From: Reclinomonas americana ATCC 50394
Taxonomy: Eukaryota; Jakobida; Jakobea; Jakobida
Assembly: GCA_048213135.1 (NCBI GenBank)
Contig: PS015119.1
Coordinates: 247,084-301,316, forward strand
Length of the DNA: 54,233 bases
Reading direction: 5' to 3'
The translations under genes and the position numbers were made by a program. Numbering within the stretch: the stretch's first letter is position 1; each line of letters starts with the position of its first letter. The notes below the pieces were generated by a model, which was not told where the DNA came from, did no database searches, and worked only from the letters and a program-made list of their open reading frames with translations. Shown in pieces: positions 46,550 through 54,233 of the stretch.

Positions 46550-47750
46550 ATGAACGTCGCTCGTATGTCCTGTTGTGTCTTGTCAATGGAGTTTGAGCGC
46601 AGAGAGCCTGAGATCGCTGGCGGCTCGTCGTCGTCCAGCAAGGTGGTGAGCGACTCCAAGCGGCTAATCATTGTGCTGGAGAATGCGTGTCTGGAGACGG
46701 CCAAAGTTGGTGCGTGTGTGTGTGTGTCCATGTGCACATTCACATCACCAAGCACACACACTCACACTCACTCGGGAGCAGGCGCCGAGTATCAGCTGCT
46801 CAACTCTGACGATCACAAGCACATTCTGATGCGTAACAACCGCGATCCGAAGTTGTACAGGCCCGACATTGTTCATCAGGTTGGTCTCTCAGTAAGAGAG
46901 AGAAAGAGAGAGAGAGAGAGAGATGCACAGAGGGAGAGAGAGGAGGGGGTGAGTGTGTCAGAGAGAGACTCATGGTGTTCCTCTCTCGTCTCACTGTTCC
47001 TCTCTCTCTCTACAGTGCCTTCTGCAACTGCTGGACAGCCCGCTTAACAAGGCTGGCCTGCTGCAAGTGTTCATCCGCACCGTCAACAATGTGCTGATTG
47101 AGGTGAACCCCCGCACACGCATTCCGCGAACCATCAAGCGCTTCAGTGGACTGATGGGTGCGTAATGAGGAGAGCTCTTCGAAGTGTTTCATTAGTGGCT
47201 CATCTGTGGCGCAGTTCAATTGTTGCACAAGCTGAAGATCAGGGCCACCAATGGGCCCGACACGCTGTTGCGCGTGATCAAGAATCCCATCACGGATCAC
47301 TTGCCGACTGTCGGCTGCAAGTTTGGTGCGTACATGCCCTCCTCTTCCTTTGTCTCTTCCCTCCCTATCCTGACTCTCTCGCTGTCTCTTGTGGCTGCTC
47401 CCATGCCTCTTTCTCCTCCTCCTCCTCCGTCTTCTTCTCCCCCTCCCTTCGTCTTCTTTCTCCCCCTCCTCCTCTTTCCTCTTCTTCTCCTCCTTCTCCC
47501 TCCTCACCCCCTTCCCGTCTTCGGCACAGCCGCCTCAATGGACGGACAGCTGGTGAGACTGTCGGAATTCGTGCCGACACTGCCCAAGGACAAGCCGGTG
47601 GTGTTTGTCGTGGGAGCGTACGCACACGGCGATCTGAAGAAGGCCGACTGGATCGAGGAAGAAATCGCCTTCTCGGAGTATCCGCTCAGTGCGGCTGGCG
47701 CGTGCGGCAAGCTGTGCGACGCGTTTGAGGATGTGTGGGACATATTGTAA
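46550..47750 (+). CDS. EMG1: rRNA small-subunit pseudouridine N1-methyltransferase EMG1/NEP1
   Basis: SPOUT-fold methyltransferase that modifies a pseudouridine of 18S rRNA and is needed for 40S assembly in the nucleolus. Exons give [122 protein letters not shown]; and the SAM-knot end [13 protein letters not shown] and [20 protein letters not shown], then FEDVWDIL and TAA at 47748-47750. All match the family in order. The first in-frame ATG is 46550; another at 46586 (MEFERREPE) would leave 48 bases after the PEX16 stop. Five exons; the last intron is a long CT-rich tract (47325-47528). Confidence 0.97.
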
Positions 47751-47825
47751 TCATTCAGAATCACCCATTTGCGTCTTCGTTTTCTAACAGTGTGTGCGCG
47801 TCTCTTTTTATGTTCAACATTATTT

Positions 47826-50800
47826 CTATGCTTTGCTGGAGGAGTACCGATGTCGCTGCTGGTACTGGCTGTGAAGATTGCGGAAGATATCCCGGCCGAG
47901 CGGCGACAGCATGAGGTGCAATTGTTGCAACCTGCGAGAGAGCAGGTGAGGTGCAAGTACGTGGGTGGAGAGTGAGGAGTGCATGATGACGCACCCGCTC
48001 TCGTCCGACACATCCATGAGTGCATACGTGCCGAGTGTCATGCGCCGCTTCGCCTCGCCGCCCATGCCATGCTCCTCCAACGTGGTGACATACTTGCCAA
48101 TCAATTGTGGCACGTACAGTCGCAACCAGTTGTTGGTGGCTCGTTGCCGTCCACTCGCTGCGAATAATAATCAGAAACCACACTTATAGAGAGAGAGAGA
48201 GAATTAGGATGATCGCCACTTACCATCGCCACTGGCTTGAGCGGCGGCTGCAGAACGAGACCGTGAATGGTCGTCAACTTGGGCACTGCTGAACGTGCTC
48301 GACACATTCTCCTCCGACGCCAGCTCGTTCATCACCCGCACCACCGCGTCCACGCATTGCAAGTGTACCGCTTCCTGTGTGCGCAAAACATTTGAGCAAC
48401 GAAGCACACACAAACACTCTCTCACATCACCAGCCGCCGCCGACTCAACTGTGCATTCGAACAGTGGACGACCAGCAGCACTTCCACTCATAGGGAAAAC
48501 GCCGACAATCAACACTGCGTGCGAGGTCATGAGCGACGAGAAACATCGTGACACCAGGCGATGTTTGTGCATGCGCAACTCTGCAAGAGTTCCACCAGCA
48601 GACCAATGTTGCTGCTGACAGCGTAGAGACGGTAACGGATCAGCAACATGAGCACTCGTGAGGCCACCTGCAACACTTGCGGGTGGCACAGCAAGCGCAC
48701 AACGCCAGACTTTCGACCAGTCTTGCCCAGCGACGGAGGCGCCACGACTGGAGCACCTGTGCCACACGTGCCAGTGACTGCCACCATCTGCGACTGCAGC
48801 ACGGCTGCCACCTCGGCTGCTGTCACTTGGAATGCCTGTCACAGCAAGGTGAAACAGATTTGAGACTGCTGCATACGTAACAAGAGCAGAGAACGCCCCG
48901 TACCTCTACCCGGCTGATCATGGCACACACGCAGTCGGCGGCCGTCTCGGCGAACGTGGGGAAGTGCGGCGTGCCGGCCAGCAACGCTGTCAGATCAACT
49001 ACATGAGACAGAATCGCCGCCTGCCGATGTCGCAGTATACGCATCGACAGCGATGCTGTTGAAATACGTGGAGGTCAGTGAGAGAGGCACGTAAACAGGA
49101 CTGCACTCGGCGACGTGTTGCGCAACAGTTTGCCGTCTGCAACACAGTGACCAGGAGATGCATGCCCAAGAAGAGTGCCGACTGCTCGCGCTGGCTGCGT
49201 GCACTGTCGGCACCGCGTTGCAGCAACGCAAGCGCCGACGAGTACAGCTGAACGAGAGTTTCGGGTCGCGCTGCTCGCACAATCACTCCGATGCACTCGT
49301 CGAGTTGTGCACAGTTGGGCCACACAGACTTGAGCCACAGCACAAAGGCGGCCACGCGACTGTGCACACTGAGTGGAACGGCGGGCGTCACTTGCGGCAG
49401 CGTATCGCACAGCGAGAACAGCAGGCGCAGCTCCGCTGCCACCGCCTCCTGCGAGTCATGCGATGATGAGCACGAGCATGGCCCTTCTTATGTACATACA
49501 AACGAAAGCGACAGAACTGCAGCTCCGTGCGCCTGAGCATGCCGCGCTAGTGTGCCCACCGTCGAGTGCAGCACACGACCGAGATGGCCGACAATGGGGA
49601 ACGCATCCGCTCGTGACAACTGTGGCGAGGACAGCGCGCACTGCAGCAACGAGTCCAGCACAGAGGACAGGCCGTGCGGTGGCCCCATATCCTCCTTGTT
49701 CTTCTTCTTCTTTTTCTTGTCCTTTTTCTCGTCGACCTCCACGTTGTCGCCCTGTGGGAGCAGACTGACAGTAGCCTCCTGCAATTCGCCAAACTTCTTG
49801 CGCAGCACGTTGTCCCTACTCGAAAGAGACACAATGAACAACGGCATCAACAGCACAAAACGTACACAGCATGCGCCTCCCAACAACACTTACGTGGTGA
49901 ACAGCAGTGGACGGACTCTCACACTCTCCGTAAAGGCGAGCACAATATATCTCGCCAGACGCAGGTCAAAGGACGTTGGCGACCTGTGCATGCATGTCAG
50001 CAGACGCAGAAACTCACAAAGAGGTTTGTCGACAACAACCCACCGGCTTTCCAGCGCTTTGCAAACGGGTTTCACAAAGGCCCTGACGCACTGCTTGGCG
50101 TTCGCCTTGTCCACAAGTGCCTGCTTGTCGTCTCGTCGTCTGTCACCCACTAGGCTGACAAACTCGTGACTGCGCAACGCCAAGAACACGGTAAGTGCGT
50201 GTGTGCGTGGTGGCATGGACGCGCATGCGGGCCAGGAGAACCTCATAGCTCGCACGAAGAACTCCTCTTCTTGCTTCTGGCTTGCCTCATCGTCGGCAAA
50301 CAGCGTGTCGCCCAGTTTCAGCAAATTGACGCGTGTCTGCAGCAGCAATCCGACCGCGCCTCGGTAGGCGACGGCCAGTGTGCCGAGCGCGCCGGATACC
50401 TGCCATGAAGCAAGGCTGGTTGGTGAGAGAGAAAGGGACCCTCCGAAGCTGAAGAGAAGGCACTCACCTCGGGCAAGTGCGGCACAATCGACGCAAGGCA
50501 GATCATGCGCTCCACCAGCAGTCTCCGCAGCGCTTCTTGCTCTTCCTTGTCTTCGTCGATTAGATACGCAGCTGCGTGCACATGCAACGACACGGTTGGT
50601 GCGCTGTCTCCGACTGTCATCAGATTCGCACGCAACTGTCTCCAAGTGCCGAGGGCAGCAGACCGGGTTCAACGCCAACGGCCGTCGGCAGCATCGAAAC
50701 AAATCGCGCCAAGCCAACAATCCGCTGAACAAAACTGTGTTGCGTCGACGATGCCGCGTGCAGTGCCTGGCGACAAAACTTGAAAACGGGCGACTTTTTC

Positions 50801-53800
50801 GCCGAGGCCTTGCCTTTCAAGAGACTACCGTCGAGCTCCTCGTGCTGCAATCACATACAATGAGTCGCGTCTCGCGTGGCACGTTACGAGGGGAAAACAC
50901 AATACGCACCGCCGCGAGCGTATCTTCCAGGATCGACTCTGTTGCGTGCACAAGTCGTCGCAAGAGGCAAGCTGATCACACAGTTGTCAGCACAGTGCGC
51001 ACACGTGCACACACACATATTTTAAGCAGCGAGTCACCTCGGAAAGCCGGCACATCCAGCAGAACCGAGTCGCGCACGAGGTGTTGCGCCACCGCCACAC
51101 ATTGCAGGCTCGCGTTCGACCCCGCGGCTTCGAATGCGTGAATCAGAAAGTCGGCCAAGTGGCCGCATGCTTCCTCTTTCAGATACCAGCTGCGCAGAGT
51201 GGATGAGCGCCCAATGCTTCAGTACACACAGAACAAGAAAGCGATATACACACCACAGCGTTGGTGAAAAGTGCGAGATGCAATGCCACAAGGCCGTACA
51301 AAAGACCGCCTCGTCAGTCACAACATCGACGCACTCGTCCCACGGTTCACTAGGAGTGGCGGGATGCAGTGACCAGTGAGTGCACGAGCATGGACTTGCG
51401 CGCAACAAGACAACAGAGGGGATTCGCTCACCTGGCAAGAATGTCGCTCAAAGTTGTCTGCGCCACCACCACAAGAAGCATCAGCAAGAGAGAACAGACG
51501 CGCGACGGAAACGTGTGGAGAGAGACGCAACTCGCTGCTTGACATACTTCCACACAATGCTGAGCAGCTTATTGATCTCCTTGGTGGACGCCGACGACGA
51601 GAAACCAATCGACTCCCACTGAGCCATGGAATCTGGAGCGCGGCAAAGCGAGTCAGTGAACGGACCAAGCTGCCTCAGGAACCACCTCATACAACCCTTA
51701 CCGTCAAACTGCGCCGAAAAGGTCGCGTGTTCCGCATTGCAGTGCAGCATGTGAATACGCTGGAGGCATATACGACACTGCACAAAACAAACAAATACGC
51801 AAGAGAGGTGACACGTGAGTATATCACAGAAGGCGACATACGCTTGACGGAAGACTACTGCCGTCGCACCAGTGCAAGCTGGGCACGGTAGTCGTCGCGG
51901 ACGGCGGCAATCTTACGCAGGCGACGCAAGTACGCGACCAGGCTTTCGCCTGGCACGACTCTGTCGACCAACTCCGACACTCTGTCGGGCGGGAAGCCGG
52001 CGTGATTGCGAAGTGTGAGACGCGTCTCCTGACACACTGCGGCACAGTCGATGCCAGCATACATGGCCTCCAGCAACGCAGCGTACACGTATCCGGCGCT
52101 GACCAGACAAAGAAAATAAACACGCCACGTAAGAAATGGACAAGAGGTGAAGGATCGTCGAGATCATGATCACACAGACCACGACTCTTCGACACTCGAT
52201 GCCACCTGGTCCAGCCCAATCAGTGCGGGTCTCAGGAACTGTGCTCCCATCACCAGTTAGCACAACGCACAGTGGCAAGAGCCACCACAGAAGCACTCAG
52301 CACGCACCTCCATGAGGAACATGTTGCAGCACTCGGCGGCCGCATCGACATTCGACTCGTCGACACGAACAGCGAAAAAGAGCGACTGCGCCAGTGCCAC
52401 TGCGCCGTTGACAACAATAGCCCGCGACTGACTGGTCGCATCTGCTCAACTCAGCTCGTTAGGGTCGACCACCACGTGACGACCGATCAGGAGATAAACA
52501 AACCACGACCGAACGGATCCACCAGGAACGGCAGCACCGTGTCCTGCAGCAGCTGCACGAGACGCCAGCTGAATGGAATCACTTGACCCGACGGCAGCGC
52601 ATCAACGGCCGACAACAATCTGCGTGTAGCACGATCAGCAAATATCATACAAAAACATGAAAGCGTGCATCGCATCGACGCACGTTTGTTGCACTTGCTT
52701 GTGGCGCAGCAGCACCGACAGACCGGCAGGTCGCTTCCCTCGACCAACAAAGGCCGCCAGATTCGCCAGCATGGTCTCACACAGCACATCGAGCTGGCGC
52801 AGCTTGTTGTACACTTGCAGACATGTCACCATAAAGTCGGCGGCACCCTGCAGCACGTGCTCAAGCGCAAAGATGCGCTCCAGCAGCGCATCCATGAACG
52901 GCTGCACCAGTCGGTGACTGAGATTGAGCAACCAGCGCGCCACGCGGAAAACAGCGTCGTGTTGCTGCGCAGAAGCATCGCATCACATAATGTCAGCTGC
53001 AGTGAAAAACAGGAGGCGAGGGAGAGGAGAGCGGCGCAACAATGGGCGAGGCAACGCAGGTGGACAAGCAGAGTGCCAGTCGGTTCCGCGCCAGCTCGTG
53101 CTTGGCGTCGGTTCGTGTGTCACGGTACACGTCGAAACGGTGCATCACCTCGAGCAGCGCGGCAAGAGCGCCAGCTCCACTTGCGACCTTGTCCTCATCT
53201 GCAGCACAGCAGTGAGTCGCAGCACAGCGAGATGAGGGTGAGAGCAGTGGCAAGCCCGGCGTACCATGGATGCGAATCATGTCGATCAGTGGCAGAGAGA
53301 GTTCGTGAAAGAACGCAAACATTTCGTAGTGCTGATCCCCTGAAGTGCTCACAGCGCCCAGCGGTCGCTTCCGACTACCGCTTGCAGTAGCCGGCGGTGG
53401 CTCTGCAGCTAAATCAGCAGAGGCCGACGCACTGCCACCGAGACTCCGGCCTGGTGTCAGGGCTTGTCGCTGAACGGCCTCACAGTACCAGGTCAACAGC
53501 GCCGGCATCACCGCCAGGGCGGCGGCTGTATGTGGGAGGAAACTTAGCAGCGGCACGAGAACAGAAATGTGACGTCATCCGCACCTTGTCGCTGGTCGCC
53601 GGCAGCACACATGGCAAACAACCGCACAAACAGCTGACTCTGGAAGCTGGCAAGCGACTGACCCTTGTACTGCACCACAGTACCCGTTTTGGCGCCCTTG
53701 CCCTTTTTCCTGCACAACAGGAATCAGCCTCTGGAACCACTCGGGAAAAGCACGCACGCCGCACGCAACTTGGGTGGCTCGCCGACGGTTTCCGCAGCCG

Positions 53801-54233
53801 CTGCGGAATCGCCGGCACTCGCGGCCGCCGCAACATCTGCACCCTCCCCTCGCAGGTGCGTGTAGGCCATGTTGAAGTCGGCCAGCACCGTCGGATGGAA
53901 GAGCGCCTGCTGCAGGAGCGACTCCACAGCCGTGCGCACCGACACCAGCTGCAGCGACTCGTTGCCCGTCAGCTGCATTTTCCTGTCGGTGAGCGAACGG
54001 CGAAGAGACGCTACTCCAAAGAAGGGGCACACTCACCGCCGAGTGCGCCAATGCATGTCGCAGGAGACACACAGGCTCCAGCAAGTCACGCGTGAACTGC
54101 TCAAACACCTTGCGCCTGTTCGACTGCTGCTGCAACGCCGCAAACAGCACATCAAACACCACTTGACTCCACGGCAGCAGCGCCTCCACCAGATCATCAT
54201 GCGCACGCTGCCGATGAAGCACGCGCAACCAGA
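47826..54233 (-). CDS. URB2: URB2/Npa2-like nucleolar ribosome-biogenesis protein (5' end beyond right edge)
   Basis: A long minus-strand gene of many exons encoding an alpha-helical, HEAT-like protein with short introns. The C-terminus carries the conserved URB2 end: LYVPQLIGKYVTTLEEHG, MGGEAKRRMTLGTYALMDVS (the RR-L--G-YALLD block), and LQQLHLMLSPLGRDIFRNLH then SQYQQRHRYSSSKA, with TAG 47826-47828. This resembles the F--L---Y--YHKY ending of fungal and animal URB2, and that match carries the assignment. Upstream helical blocks include YVYAALLEAMYAGIDCAAVC, DFNMAYTHLRGEG, a lysine-rich run (about 49697-49740) and LLSIVWKYVKQ; I cannot align these from memory. URB2/Npa2 works with URB1 in early 60S precursor assembly. 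The gene is tail to tail with EMG1, 75 bases between stops. The start is outside the window. Confidence 0.68.

Noticed and set aside
1-54233. tRNA, rRNA or transposon genes
   Set aside because: I looked for tRNA T-loop motifs (GGTTCGAAT-like), rRNA-like blocks, and reverse transcriptase or transposase motifs on both strands and found none I could support by eye.

Overview
The window is nuclear DNA from a eukaryote with intron-dense, closely packed genes. Introns are mostly GT-AG, start with GTGAG or GTGTG, and are often 50-100 bases long. Coding exons favour G or C at third codon positions, while introns and gene gaps are full of CA, GA, TACG and longer tandem repeats. An alpha-tubulin acetyltransferase implies a ciliated or flagellated cell. 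The mixture of an SMCHD1/GMI1-like ATPase, a DEG9-type protease, a GH125 mannosidase and a huge Pmp-like beta-helix protein suits a free-living flagellated protist. I cannot place the species. Eleven N runs interrupt the assembly, and at least one 20-N run hides real coding sequence.

Left part (1-18606, all minus strand): the 5' part of an SMCHD1/GMI1-like GHKL ATPase gene that runs off the left edge; a roughly 15-kb gene made of dozens of small exons for a secreted or surface right-handed beta-helix protein with a multi-pass membrane C-terminus; and a secreted nitrilase-fold amidase of the biotinidase/vanin group.

Middle part (19.5-34 kb): TFIIF beta subunit and the kinetochore scaffold KNL1/Spc105 on plus; a MIC19/CHCHD3-like twin-CX9C protein on minus, sharing a 69-base start-to-start region with phosphoacetylglucosamine mutase (PGM3/AGM1) on plus; then a secreted GH125 exo-alpha-mannosidase on minus with a 12-base minisatellite in an intron. 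Upstream of it are an orphan exon beside a gap and a candidate micro-exon gene for a protein of about 40 residues.

Right part (36-54.2 kb): a DEG9-type serine protease (minus, middle lost in gaps); an unrecognised acidic and Q-rich protein (minus); a COX7C-like subunit (minus); alpha-tubulin N-acetyltransferase (minus), divergent by 59 bases from PEX16 (plus); EMG1/NEP1 (plus), only 12 bases after PEX16; and a URB2/Npa2-like gene (minus) running off the right edge, tail to tail with EMG1. EMG1 and URB2 both act in ribosome biogenesis. The other genes are housekeeping functions without an obvious shared pathway.

Exon boundaries were read by eye from splice signals and reading-frame continuity. 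Gene assignments rest on recalled family motifs, with no database search. The strongest candidates for something new are the beta-helix gene with introns recurring in one phase at its GG[A/G] repeats, the KNL1 array with an extended MELT motif, and the micro-exon gene at 34.0-35.3 kb.
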